64,000 nucleotides of DNA from Macrosoma leucophasiata (lineage: Eukaryota; Arthropoda; Insecta; Lepidoptera; Hedylidae). The stretch spans positions 24,526,001 through 24,590,000 of the forward strand of contig JAWQUS010000025.1 in assembly GCA_036365455.1 (NCBI GenBank). The letters run 5' to 3'. The notes below the pieces were generated by a model. The model did not search any database. It saw nothing but the letters and a program-made list of their open reading frames with translations, and was not told the DNA's origin. The translations under genes were made by a program, and so were the position numbers. Positions within the stretch are counted from its first letter, which is position 1. Each line of letters starts with the position of its first letter. This document shows, piece by piece, positions 40,311-50,715 of the stretch.

Positions 40311-40598
40311 TACGTTTTTTTTTGTTACGGTTATAAGACGAGAAAATTATATTTTTAGCCAACGATCCGCACAGGCTTCGCTTGGGTGCAATGTAGGTTG
40401 TTGCAGGTAAATGTTTTTTTTTTAATTCCCAGTACCTATCTATCGCTTCAACTGTCATTCGACTGACCGCTATGTAAAGCACCATAAAATTAACATTAAA
40501 AAAGTTAATACGGTCGTTAAGTTATCTTAAGTTTTCTAATTTTCCTCGCATCTATCTATTTTTTTCGTACATAAGAACTTTCTCCAAACAATTTGAAA
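40311..40598. other. AT-rich stretch, nothing recognised
   Basis: No feature supported. Confidence 0.3.
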
Positions 40599-40920
40599 GT
40601 AACTTCACGCCTGTAATCCCCGAAGAGGTAGGCAGAGGTAAATGCATGCATTCAAGCATTCATGCAAACACCCACGATTCGCCGATTACGTTTTGGCCCA
40701 TGTAACAGGTGATGGGCCTGTTCCGAAGGTAACGTGGCCATCTCCGGGCACGTAACCAAACTCCGAGGTACTGGGATACTTCCAGAAAATGGAAAAATCC
40801 TAATAGAACCATAGATAAAGGATTTTAAACCGTTATCTCTGATAGCCTCTGACCCGGGAATCGAACCCAGGACCTGTAGCGTAGTAGTAGTGGCCTGCTC
40901 CCACTAGGCTACTGAGGCAG
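40599..40920 (-). repeat. tRNA-derived SINE (family C), minus copy 2
   Basis: Full length with small insertions (gttccgaaggtaacgtggcc). Head at the right end. Confidence 0.85.
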
Positions 40921-41947
40921 TTTAATTATATAATCAATACAACAAAAAAAACAATTGTCAAAATCTGTCTCTGCGCTTTGCAACACATTTTTGTTTTGGA
41001 TATAAAATACATTATTAGAATAAAATTACTTTTGAAACTTTTCTTATGCGTTAAATAATTAAACGTTGACATTATGAAAAAAGTTTAGACGAAGTAAAAA
41101 GATAAGTATTTTTAGCACAAGCCCTTCCTTATAATTCTACGAAGGGATAGGATAACTTTGCTTCAGCTCAACTCAAACATCTATTGAATCAAAATAGAAA
41201 CTCCCAGAAATCGATTATTTATAGGATCGGTTTAAAGCAGCAAAGGCATCCAAAACGATTTTTCGTTTCAGATTGCTCTAAGCATCGACGAAATGGATCT
41301 AAGTAATTGATATATTTCCGGATATCTAAGTCAGTTAGAAGTATTTTATCGAACGCTGAGTCTGAGTCTACTGAAATATAGGGCACGCTTATTTTAGCAT
41401 TGCATCTAGTGTTACACTACAAATTGCCTGCTTTCAAATGTTTTAACTGTCGAATAAATTACATGCACACGACAGAGTCATAATCTCTGATATATTGTTT
41501 GATGAAATATAAATAAATTAGTGATACCTACTGTACGTGTGTACAGACATATAAATATCATTATCATCATTGAAAAAATACAATGTTCTCTATATTAGTA
41601 TTGATTTGATATGTACTAGACAGGACACTCCTCTTGGTAGCACGGTTCCAGTATTTTTGCATTCAATTAACCACACTTTCCCATAGTTATATGACAGATG
41701 ACGTGAAATTTTAATCGTCTTACTAAATATACATCAAATCAATTTAAAAACGGAACTGACTGTTTTTTCTCAATGTCTTTCCTATACATTAACATCATTG
41801 ATCTATATCGTATAATTTCTGTTACGTTAGTTTACATACGTTCGAGTATTTGATTAACTAACTACTGACTGATGGTCGAATAAAATAGTAATGGGCATAA
41901 TTGTCCTTTCGGGAAATTGAAGCGCACTAGAAAATGGTTTCTTGATT
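40921..41947. other. AT-rich stretch, nothing recognised
   Basis: About 1 kb without long frames or repeats seen elsewhere in the window. Confidence 0.4.
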
Positions 41948-42233
41948 TTTTTTGTCCAATAAATGTGGCAAACAAGCATGCAGTTCACGTTGATGTTAGC
42001 AGTGATAACTGCAGGCTATAGACACCTACACAATGATCACAGGTCAAAATGCAGATGCGTTACCATTCCTGAGGCTTAAGGTGTTATGCCTCTGTGCCGG
42101 AAAGTACAGGGCCGTACATTACCACCCGACCGGAACACGATAGTGCTGAACACTATCATTTAGCGGCAAGTATATTAGGTAATGCGGTGGTGCCTACGCC
42201 CGCGAGCTCCGTCACTGGAGCTCTACCACCAGT
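41948..42233 (-). mobile_element. SINE-A copy (full length)
   Basis: Minus copy. The A-tail side is diverged (tccaataaatgtggcaaaca); the hairpin is intact. Confidence 0.85.
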
Positions 42234-42325
42234 AAGAAATTATTGTATAGAATTCTTACAAGAATGAGAATTTTGTGCGTTTGAAGTTACGCCCAAAAAT
42301 GAAATAATTGTTTTCTAAAAATAAA

Positions 42326-42615
42326 CCGTCGGGCCGTGCAGACCCCATCACCCTCTAGTGGGGGAGAGTTTTTCCTGTAGCGCAGTCAGTCAACCGAACA
42401 ATGACGGTCAAACCAATACGGCGGTAGTAAAAATAGCTACGCGGGATGGGGAGCAGCGTCCCGCAATGGTTGGTGATAGATATACTGCCTATCCGCCTAC
42501 CAAGCGTGACGATTATGACATATTCTCTCCACGTCGTCATTTGACTCAAGAACGCCCATAACAGTATTGGGCTTTCTTCAGCAGTGCAATTTTTCTGCTG
42601 GAGTGATGATAATGA
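42326..42615 (+). repeat. RTE-like non-autonomous repeat (family G, long form)
   Basis: gcagtcagtcaaccgaacaa, gcgtcccgcaatggttggtg and a decayed ttcagcagtgcaatttttct end with gatgataatgataa tail. Compare 18470-18715. Confidence 0.6.
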
Positions 42616-42648
42616 TAAATCAATCATCAATAATGATAAATCGCTTTT

Positions 42649-42925
42649 ACTGGTGGTAGAGCTCCAGTGACGGAGCTCGCGGGCTTAGGCACCACCGCAT
42701 TACCTAATTTACTTGCCGCTAAATGGTAGTGTTCAGCACTATCGTGTTCCGGTCAGGTGGTAATGTACGGCCCTGTAACTTCCGGCATAACACCTTTAGC
42801 CTCAGGAGTGGTAACGCATCTGCATTTTGACCTTGGTCTTCATGTGGGTGTCTACAGGCTGCAGTCATCACTTAACATCAATGCGAACTGCATGCTTGTT
42901 TGCCACTTCCATTACATAAAAAAAA
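42649..42925 (+). mobile_element. SINE-A copy (full length)
   Basis: A short deletion removes the cacagagg block. Adjacent to another SINE-A in opposite orientation 415 bp upstream. Confidence 0.87.
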
Positions 42926-43671
42926 TCAATCTTTAATTTTTCAGTGGAAATGATAAAACATGCGGCAAGCTGACGCTATAAAAACTTCTAATTGTATCAA
43001 ATTACGCAATGAACGACAAAAGTTCGTGCCTACAAAATGTTTGTAGTGACATCCATTAAACAAATTTACGTATAGTTCCCCAAACTCGGATCGTGTATAA
43101 ACGCTTTCACGCCAGCTCGAATAACATCACAGCTCTCACGTTTGTTACCAGAATGTGTCGTAATACAAACATTTGTATGTTAACTACAAAACAGCTCTTC
43201 AGTAGTGACCCTTAGGAAAACATTACAGTATTCTCATCTATTTTGATTTCATTTCATTGTATCACACGACGTTGTTTTTTATTTGTTTCGTTACTGTTAT
43301 CTTGCACTACTTTTATTGTTATCGTTTCGATCACCTCTCGTTTCATGTGGTGCAGTGTTATCTTTTATGTTTGAGCATTATACATTACCAGACATGTTTG
43401 CTTTCCTTTCAGTGTTATTCCCAGAAGTATTTGAATTCTTGGTAAGGAAAAATTTGAGGTGTATTTTTACGATGATTATTTTGATTGTTTTATTTTTGTA
43501 TCTTTAATTTCAGAAGTTATAGAAAAACGGGCAGAAAAATTCGCCTTAAAAAGCCGCTTTAACGTTTTTTGTGTTAATGTTTTTTCATACGACTAACAAT
43601 ACGTAGCTACTCGCCATTGCAATACTTTATTTGAAAGTGCCATAATGATGGGATTCTTATTTTATAAATTA
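42926..43671. other. AT-rich stretch
   Basis: Overlapping T-rich frames at 43257-43507 begin without ATG and look like low-complexity hydrophobic translations, not genes. Confidence 0.4.
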
Positions 43672-43870
43672 CTAGCTGTTGCCCGTGGCTTCGCCCGCGT
43701 GGATGTCGTTTTATAAATTTGAGGTGTACTGTTTGAGGTAACTAAGTAGCCTATGTTCTTTTTCAAAGTCAGCTCTATCTGTGTTCCAAATTTCATTACA
43801 ATCGGTTCAGTCGTTTGGACGTGAAAAGGTAACAGACAGACAGACAGAGTTACTTTCGCATTTATAATAT

Positions 43871-44089
43871 TGTCGCCTTGATAAGGTTCTCTTTAGATTG
43901 TGCGGACTTTGATGAATTGAAAGAGGTGTTGCTTTATTAACTTTATTTCTCGTACTGATTATTAACATAACTATACATTGGTTTTAAAAGGATTCATTGC
44001 ACACTAACAAGACACGAATGTAGCATTGGTAGGTACGTATAGCATACATGCAAACTTATAACATAGATGTGAAACAAACGAATCGAACA
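43871..44089 (-). repeat. 3' LTR of the BEL/Pao element
   Basis: On the plus strand TGTCGCCTTGATAAGG to ...aatcgaaca. The sense-strand purine-rich run before it (CTTTGGTGGGCGGCA) is the likely polypurine tract. Confidence 0.92.
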
Positions 44090-44269
44090 TGCCGCCCACC
44101 AAAGGTCTATAAGTCCTTTAAACATCTACAATTAATATCGTAAATGATCAATAGCATTTGATGGCATAAATACAAGTATATATATAAATACACACTGCAA
44201 TGAGAATACATTAATGAAAACAATATTTGTACATACATCATTTTTACATTGAATTATTAGGTACTTTAC

Positions 44270-44518
44270 TCATTCATTGTTTATTGGTAAGTAGCACAAT
44301 TTATTGAAACTTCGCTTAACTATACTGACACCACTTTTCACACTATATACTCTAGTGATACCATCGTCTCCTGGATGTTTAGCTACAATTCGCCCTAAGG
44401 CCCATTTTCCAGGAGGCAAATTTTCATTTTTGATGACTACTATGTGTCCAATGTCAAATTCTCTACATGTTTTGAGCCACTTAGGCCTTTGTTGTAGACT
44501 CGTAAGATATTCTTCATG
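44270..44518 (-). pseudogene. Downstream remainder of the BEL integrase, cut off by the stop
   Basis: In frame with the long CDS and free of further stops. Its sequence type (LPPGKWALGRI followed by a basic SVK...VKR segment) is what is seen at the C-terminus of other BEL/Pao integrases. It would only be made by readthrough. Confidence 0.85.
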
Positions 44519-47500
44519 TCACTTTCGCCAAAAATCTCCAAGTAACTTCTGCATGTGCTTCCAACGAGAGAGATGACTAAGTGGGATGTCTTGAAGACTT
44601 GTTTGTGGCACAGTAACCGGGGCTTCGCCGATCAAAAAATGACCAGGTGTTAGAGGCATAATATTATCCGTGTCCTTATCATCTATTGGCGTGAGAGGCC
44701 TTGAGTTAAGGCACGCTTCGATTTGACAAAGGAGAGTGCTCATTTCTTCAAAGGTCAGATGACTGACTAAAATCCTTTTCATGTGGTGCTTCATGGACTT
44801 TACCCCGGCTTCCCATAAGCCACCGATGTGGGGACTGTAGGCCGGTATAAAATGCCATTGAGCACCATCGAGGGCCAGTGACTCCATAATCGGACCTTCA
44901 AATTCCAGTTTAGCCTCCTTCCAGGCTGCTGCCAATTCCTTATTGGCTCCAATGAAATTTCTGCCTTGGTCACTCCAGATTTGTGAGCATCGTCCACGCC
45001 TCGCTATAAACCTTTTGAAGGCACCTATAAAGGACTCTGATGTGAGGTCGCCGACCAGTTCTAGATGTATGGCCTTGGTGGCCATACACACAAATATCGC
45101 AACATAAGCTTTATTGGTTTTAACTCCTCTTCCTTTAGAAGATAAGACTTGGTATGGTCCAGCGAAGTCCACACCACTGTTAAGAAAAGGTTTGGCAGGA
45201 GTAACCCGTACTTTTGGTAAATCACCCATTATTTGATTCTTTGCTGCAGCGCTGTGCTTACAGCAAATCAAGCATTTATGAATTACCTTTTTAATTAATT
45301 GTTTCGCTCTAATTATCCAAAACCTTGTTCTCAGATATGCCATCATCATTTGAATCCCACCATGTAATGTTTTGATATGAGCATCCTTTACAATCAGTTC
45401 AGATAAGTCACCTTGATAGGCAAGCACAATAGGGTGTTTAGTGTCTTCTACTATGTCTGCATGTCTTAATCTACCGCCCACCTTGATAATACTGTCTTTG
45501 TCCAGGTAGGGTTTTAGTGTTTTTATCTCACTATGTCTTTTTACGTCTTTCTTTTTCTCTAAATTAAATATTTCTTCATTAAATGTTTTTCTTTGTGCTA
45601 TTCGAATACAGGTGTTTAATGATTCGTCTAACTCTTCCGTGGTAATTTCTATAGTTTTATTAATTGTTTTCTTTCCTTTTAGAAATCTTTTGCAATAAAT
45701 TATTGTTTTTAGAAGTTCTTGTAAGTTGTCAAAATTTTTAAATTGTCTTTCTAGTCCTTCCTCCTTTTCGACTTTTACATTGCATTGTATTACTTTGTTT
45801 CTTTCTAGATCTGTTGTTACATTGTTTAGTCTATTATAATCTATTGTTTTATTTCTGAGCCAATCTGGGCCATTCCACCAATTTTTATCCTTCTTCAGAT
45901 CTAAAACACTCTCTCCTCTCGATGCCACATCTGCTGGATTGTCAGCTGTTGAGACATGAAACCAATTTGGTCCTGAGTTATCTAATATTTCAATGACTCG
46001 GTTTCTCACAAATATTTTCCATCTTGTTGGATCGCCATGAAGCCACGAAAGAACAATAGTGGAATCACTCCATGCGATGATTTTGTCATCAGGTATATCC
46101 ATAGCCGTCTTAATTTGTTTTAGCAATCGAGATAAAAGAAGAGCACCACATAACTCTAAACGTGGTAGAGAAACTGGTTTTATTGGCGCGACTCGTGTCT
46201 TTGCAGCAATTAATTTTGTTTCTATCTTGTCTCTTTGCACAATTCTTAGATAAACAACAGCGGCATAAGCTTTGGTAGACGCATCACTAAACCCATGAAT
46301 CTCCATATTCGTAGACTCTTTTGTTTTTGTAACTCCCAACCATCGTTGTATTTCTATTTGATTTATGTACTGAAGGCTGTCTCTTAGTGTTGTCCATTCT
46401 TCTGTGATGTAAGTGTCTACTTCTTCATCCCAGCTAATACCTTTCAGCCATAATCTTTGTATTAGTAGCTTAGTAGAAAGCATTGCCGGTGCTAGCCATC
46501 CCAGCGGATCGAACAGTCTTTGTACGTCAGCGAGAATTGAGCGTTTGGTGATTGTGCCATTCATAGGAGGTAAGTCAAGAGTGTACTGGAATACATCTCT
46601 GCCCATATCCCAACGAAGTCCTAGGGCGGTAATTGTGCCATGAATGGTCATATCTACGGTGACATATGATGTTCGTTTTGCAGGATCAAATTGTCTTAAG
46701 AAATTAGCGTCATTTGAGCCCCATTTTTGAAGTGAAAAGCCTCCCTTTTGTAATATGGCTTCTACGTTTTTAGCTGCGAGTACAGCTTCCTCTATGGTGT
46801 CCTTTGATGACATTAAATCGTCAACGTAGAAATCATGTTTGATCATTTTAGCGGCATCAGGACTTATGCCTTCTTCATCATCAGCGATTTGGTGTAAAGT
46901 TCGCACGGCTAAGTAGGGAGCAGATGCTGTTCCAAAAGTGACTCTTGTTAGGCGATAATCTTTTATTGGTTCACTCGGATCGCTTCTCCACAAGATTCTT
47001 TGAAGATCTTTATCTTCTTCGGTCACTAAAATCATACGGTACATTGTCTGTATATCAGCCACAAAGCAAATCTTCCCCATACGCCATTTCATAATAAGAC
47101 TTCTCATGTCGATTTGTAGTTGGGGACCAATTAAAAGTTCGTCATTTAGCGATATTTCATTACTTCCTTTTTGTGACGCGTTAAAAACGATTCTGACTTT
47201 GGTAGTCTCCTTATCTTCTCTTACAATTGGATGATGCGGTAAGTAGACACTATCTTTTGTTATTTGTTCTTCTGGTACTTCTTCCATATGATTCATTTGT
47301 AAATATTCGTCCATGATTCTTTTGTATTCTTGCTTCAATTTAGGATTCTTATCTAGTCTTTTTTCTAATTGATACAGTCTTTTCATAGCAATTTCTCTTG
47401 TTCTTCCTTGTGTACATCGTAGTTTATTGGTTTTTGTTGGTAGTTTGACTATATATAGTCCTTCTTCTGTTCTGGTATGAGTACTTTGGTAAATTTCTTC

Positions 47501-49450
47501 ACATTTCTTTTCTTCTGCTGTTAATATCATCTTGTCGTTATTGTCCAGTTCCCACATTGTCTTCAACATATTGTCTATATCTAAGGTATGATGCATCACA
47601 ATGAAATCCTTACTGTTTCTTTCGTCGTGTATGTTCCCAAAAAGAATCCACCCTAGGCTTGTATTTTGAGCGCATGGAGAACCTAGAGGACCCTTGATCA
47701 TATCTCCTTTTAAGATTTGGGCACATACTTCAACACCTAGCAGAAGGTCGATTTGTCCTTTTTTATTAAATTGTGGATCAGCTAAAATTAAACCCTCTAG
47801 ATGAGACCAGGTGCTGATGATTGGAGTGGTTTGTGATGGTAATTGAGTTGTGAGTTTCGTGGACATGATGTAAGCCTTCACCTTTAACTTAAAACTGTCA
47901 TCGTGTCTTGATTGCAGCTCAAGAAATACAGCGTGTTTGACGACAGTTGTTGTCGAACCAACCCCAGTGATTGTACCATTAGCGGGCACTCTCTTAAGTC
48001 TTAATAGCTGGGCGGCTCTCTCACTAATGAACGTGGCTTGCGAACCCTGATCAACTAACGCACGAAGAATTGTCATTCGTCCTGAATCGTCCCTCACTGG
48101 TACTAGTGCTGTGGCTAAAAGTGCAGTGGATGCACTCGTGGCGAAATGTGATGAGATTTCTATTGATTCGCTAGCTTCAGTTTGATGCTTGTGGTTCTCA
48201 ATTTGGTGGTGATTTACTTGAATATTGTCTGGTTGATTAAAACTTATTTGCGGTTGTTGGTGAACAAGTGAATGGTGACGTTTCTGACATATTCGGCAGG
48301 ACATGTTCAACCGACATCTTTTAGCAGCGTGGCCTGGTGCCAGACAATTGAAGCAGAGTTGGTTATTTTTAACATATTCACCTCTCTCACTTGGTTGTAA
48401 TTTACAGAATTCCTTACAGTGGCATAAAGTATGGTTGTCCTTACACATTATACAACTTCTCGTCTTGGTCGCGGCAGATGAAGTAGCAACGTGGACTGTA
48501 TATTCTTTGCCTCTTGATTTCTCTCTATGTGGTGGAGTGATTAATTCTAATGTGCGAAATGTTGTTTGTAAGAACTTCACAAAATCTTCCCACTTTGGTA
48601 ATTCTTCTAAATTATCTTTATATGCATTTTCTTCCCAATCTCTGTGGGACTCTGGGTCCAATTTCTGCACCGTCAGAAATATAATAAGGGGATCCCAAGA
48701 ATCAGTTGAAATATCGAGATTTTTCAAACTATTAAGACATTCATTTGTTGTGTCTAACAATGACTTAATGTGATTGGCGGTTTGAGTAGGGATTTTCTTC
48801 TGCGAGAATAATTTTCTTAGGAGAGAGTTCACTATAAGCCGCTTGTTACCAAAACGTTCTCTTAACAAGTCCCAAGCTTGTTCGTAATTATTTTCTGTTA
48901 CTTGAATGTGCTTTAGTAAATTATCAGCCTCACCGGTAATACTACTCTTCAAATAGTGGAGTTTTTGGACCTTGGAAAGCGTAGAATTTTCATGAACTAA
49001 TGACGTGAACAGGTCTTTGAATGTAGTCCAGTCTTCATAAGCTCCAGAAAAAGTAGGCAATTGAATTCTAGGTAACTTAACATTTGCTTCAAGATGTGCA
49101 CTTATATTTGGAACTGACTGTACATTATCACTGTACCGCGGGTTTCGCATAGCGGTCAACAGATCTTTCAAATCGCCCTGTATACATATATACAAATCTT
49201 CAAAAATAAAATAGTCTTCATTTGCGAAATACGGGATGTCATTTTTCTTTTCTTTAGGTACAACTTTCAGTAGGTTATGATGTAATGTAGTAAATTTCTT
49301 CCAATAATCGTCAATAGTTTGTAATCGCGTTTCTATATATCCTTTTGTAAGTCGTTGTTTAGGGCATTTCTTTAAATTTGTTTGCGCTTTTTGTAGTAAT
49401 AATGCAATTTCTTCTAACTCCGATATTATTTGGTCCGGCGTGGTTGACAT
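44519..49450 (-). CDS. pol: Gag-Pol polyprotein of the BEL/Pao element, prematurely stopped
   Basis: 1643 codons from the ATG at 49450. Residues 1-310 are the BEL-type Gag (DUF1759-like; PRIQLPTFSGAYEDWTTFKD). Zinc knuckles are at 366-379 (CFNC...H...C) and 385-397. The aspartic protease motif is unusual but normal for BEL: DQGS at 467-470. RT has catalytic Asp 799 and YVDD at 875-878. RNase H acidic residues lie near 1056, 1099, 1128 and 1170. Integrase has H1363/C1393/C1396 and the DDE triad at D1428, D1494, E1547. The frame stops with TGA at 44519-44521 after FWRK, where BEL elements normally have Trp. The same frame then stays open for 82 more codons (to a TGA at 44270-44272) and encodes the expected integrase C-terminal region (WLKT, VVIKNE, LPPGKWALGRI). 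Loss of that tail probably inactivates the copy. Confidence 0.94.
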   Translation of the reverse strand: MSTTPDQIISELEEIALLLQKAQTNLKKCPKQRLTKGYIETRLQTIDDYWKKFTTLHHNLLKVVPKEKKNDIPYFANEDYFIFEDLYICIQGDLKDLLTAMRNPRYSDNVQSVPNISAHLEANVKLPRIQLPTFSGAYEDWTTFKDLFTSLVHENSTLSKVQKLHYLKSSITGEADNLLKHIQVTENNYEQAWDLLRERFGNKRLIVNSLLRKLFSQKKIPTQTANHIKSLLDTTNECLNSLKNLDISTDSWDPLIIFLTVQKLDPESHRDWEENAYKDNLEELPKWEDFVKFLQTTFRTLELITPPHREKSRGKEYTVHVATSSAATKTRSCIMCKDNHTLCHCKEFCKLQPSERGEYVKNNQLCFNCLAPGHAAKRCRLNMSCRICQKRHHSLVHQQPQISFNQPDNIQVNHHQIENHKHQTEASESIEISSHFATSASTALLATALVPVRDDSGRMTILRALVDQGSQATFISERAAQLLRLKRVPANGTITGVGSTTTVVKHAVFLELQSRHDDSFKLKVKAYIMSTKLTTQLPSQTTPIISTWSHLEGLILADPQFNKKGQIDLLLGVEVCAQILKGDMIKGPLGSPCAQNTSLGWILFGNIHDERNSKDFIVMHHTLDIDNMLKTMWELDNNDKMILTAEEKKCEEIYQSTHTRTEEGLYIVKLPTKTNKLRCTQGRTREIAMKRLYQLEKRLDKNPKLKQEYKRIMDEYLQMNHMEEVPEEQITKDSVYLPHHPIVREDKETTKVRIVFNASQKGSNEISLNDELLIGPQLQIDMRSLIMKWRMGKICFVADIQTMYRMILVTEEDKDLQRILWRSDPSEPIKDYRLTRVTFGTASAPYLAVRTLHQIADDEEGISPDAAKMIKHDFYVDDLMSSKDTIEEAVLAAKNVEAILQKGGFSLQKWGSNDANFLRQFDPAKRTSYVTVDMTIHGTITALGLRWDMGRDVFQYTLDLPPMNGTITKRSILADVQRLFDPLGWLAPAMLSTKLLIQRLWLKGISWDEEVDTYITEEWTTLRDSLQYINQIEIQRWLGVTKTKESTNMEIHGFSDASTKAYAAVVYLRIVQRDKIETKLIAAKTRVAPIKPVSLPRLELCGALLLSRLLKQIKTAMDIPDDKIIAWSDSTIVLSWLHGDPTRWKIFVRNRVIEILDNSGPNWFHVSTADNPADVASRGESVLDLKKDKNWWNGPDWLRNKTIDYNRLNNVTTDLERNKVIQCNVKVEKEEGLERQFKNFDNLQELLKTIIYCKRFLKGKKTINKTIEITTEELDESLNTCIRIAQRKTFNEEIFNLEKKKDVKRHSEIKTLKPYLDKDSIIKVGGRLRHADIVEDTKHPIVLAYQGDLSELIVKDAHIKTLHGGIQMMMAYLRTRFWIIRAKQLIKKVIHKCLICCKHSAAAKNQIMGDLPKVRVTPAKPFLNSGVDFAGPYQVLSSKGRGVKTNKAYVAIFVCMATKAIHLELVGDLTSESFIGAFKRFIARRGRCSQIWSDQGRNFIGANKELAAAWKEAKLEFEGPIMESLALDGAQWHFIPAYSPHIGGLWEAGVKSMKHHMKRILVSHLTFEEMSTLLCQIEACLNSRPLTPIDDKDTDNIMPLTPGHFLIGEAPVTVPQTSLQDIPLSHLSRWKHMQKLLGDFWRK

Positions 49451-49679
49451 TCTTGATTAATAGGTTTTCGGTATTCCACTATGAAACGTAGATTCGATAT
49501 AAATCACGTAAACACTTACTTCAATCGTAATTTTGTAATATTTGTTAATAATGTATCTTGTTTACTTCAAATTCACTTATTTTGCACGATGTTTTTTGTA
49601 AGGAATTCAGTCTTTTGTTCTCGCGTCGAAGGGTATAAGCTCAGGTAGATAGCTCGATCCGGTTCGAAATTCGACCATA

Positions 49680-49898
49680 TGTCGCCTTGATAAGGTTCTC
49701 TTTAGATTGTGCGGACTTTGATGAATTGAAAGAGGTGTTGCTTTATTAACTTTATTTCTCGTACTGATTATTAACATAACTATACATTGGTTTTAAAAGG
49801 ATTCATTGCACACTAACAAGACACGAATGTAGTATTGGTAGGTACGTATAGCATACATGCAAACTTATAACATAGATGTGAAACAAACGAATCGAACA
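49680..49898 (-). repeat. 5' LTR of the BEL/Pao element
   Basis: Right-hand LTR on the plus strand. The 5' untranslated leader (49679-49451) lies between it and the start codon. Confidence 0.92.
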
Positions 49899-49970
49899 AA
49901 TATTAAAGTAGGAATTCCAAGAATTATTGAAGATACTCGTATATAATTACTAAGGTTAATCTTAAGACAA

Positions 49971-50195
49971 ATGTTGCACGTGTGTTGCACTGATAAGCGA
50001 AGTTACGATGCCGTAGATGACAGGAAACCACAAGGAGCATGCGAAAGCTGCGGTCAACTGCTATCTGCGATCGATTACAGAATCGTATCTCAAACGTGCT
50101 TACGTTGTTATTGGTTAAGCCAACTTAAGCAGATGAAGGCTAGAGATGCACCGAAATTGAGGTTATATATAGAACACAGACTGATTTGGTGGTGA
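49971..50195 (+). CDS. Small ORF with two CxxC motifs, possible host gene
   Basis: 74 codons from ATG to TGA. The translation has C24-x2-C27-x15-C43-x2-C46 (ACESCGQLLS...TCLRCYW), a spacing that could bind zinc as a small ribbon or treble-clef fold, then a Lys/Arg-rich helix-like segment. Composition looks coding, in contrast with the surrounding chance frames. A TATA-like cgtatataat lies about 30 bases upstream of the ATG. It sits just right of the split Helitron and is followed by a decayed SINE. No family was recognised. It could also be the last exon of a longer gene or a remnant of an unrecognised mobile element. Confidence 0.4.
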   Translation: MLHVCCTDKRSYDAVDDRKPQGACESCGQLLSAIDYRIVSQTCLRCYWLSQLKQMKARDAPKLRLYIEHRLIWW

Positions 50196-50204
50196 TAGTA
50201 TTGA

Positions 50205-50715
50205 CTGCTTCAGTGATCTAATGGTAGCAATTTAATACTATATTCGGGTACTCAGTTTGAAAATCCGAGTCGGGATATACAGTGCTCAACAATAAATATT
50301 GTACATCGAGCCTAGGAAGTAGACTTCAGCTTATTTCGGGTCTGTAGAGAGTTATCTCTTTTGCACCGTACCCATTTGACGTTTGTCGACCATTTTGATC
50401 AAGTTTTGACCAATACGGGACTGTCAGTGCTTACGTAGGCAGTGTGCAACAGAGATAACGCTTTACAAAGTCGAAACGAGACGATCGTCTCTTTCGCAGG
50501 CGCGATGTGCAATATTAATTGTTGAATACTGTAAGTGGTATTGGAATTTGCCTCGGTGTTGACCCCGCAGCCTGGTATGTGCCTGAAGATGACAATAGGC
50601 TCGCTACCTAAAATAAGCATAACTGACGAATCGTGAGTTTTTATATCTATGCTTATATGAATAGGTTTTACCTTTGCCTACTCTTTCTGGGAATACTCAA
50701 GTAATCGACTCGTAT
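50205..50715 (+). repeat. Decayed family C SINE split by a MITE
   Basis: The head-like part 50205-50277 (cagtgatctaatggtagcaa) and the body 50535-50715 (caataggctcgctacctaaa, gacgaatcgtgagtttttat, tctttctgggaatactcaag) flank the mariner-type MITE at 50280-50531. Confidence 0.6.
50280..50531 (+). mobile_element. Tc1/mariner-type MITE (family 3), copy 2
   Basis: 252 bp with the same ends as 37106-37356, and TA at both junctions (50278-50279 and 50532-50533). Confidence 0.88.

Larger units (their letters stand above)
43871..49898 (-). mobile_element. BEL/Pao LTR retrotransposon, nearly intact
   Basis: 6028 bp with two 219-bp LTRs that differ at one base (gtagcattgg versus gtagtattgg). The 5-bp target duplication AATAT is perfect (43866-43870 and 49899-49903). 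The minus strand holds one long gag-pol frame with BEL/Pao domains. A single in-frame stop near the end of that frame probably disables it, although the element is clearly young. The primer tRNA was not identified; the minus strand reads TATGGTCGAATTTCGAACC just after the 5' LTR. Confidence 0.93.
43672..49913 (-). mobile_element. Non-autonomous Helitron split by the BEL/Pao element
   Basis: The left part, 43672-43870, ends on the minus strand in gaagccacgggcaacagCTAG, followed by T. The right part is 49899-49913 (minus TCCTACTTTAATATT). Joined by eye they form one Helitron of the family with aatgcgaaagtaactctgtc. The BEL insertion lies about 10-15 bases from the Helitron's 5' end. Confidence 0.75.

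Noticed and set aside
43257..43507. Hydrophobic ORFs resembling secreted proteins
   Set aside because: They begin at TTG, not ATG, and sit in T-rich low-complexity DNA.
49660..49679. Assignment of the BEL primer tRNA from TGGTCGAATTTCGAACC
   Set aside because: The complementary 3' end does not fit a standard T-arm spacing, so no tRNA could be named with confidence.
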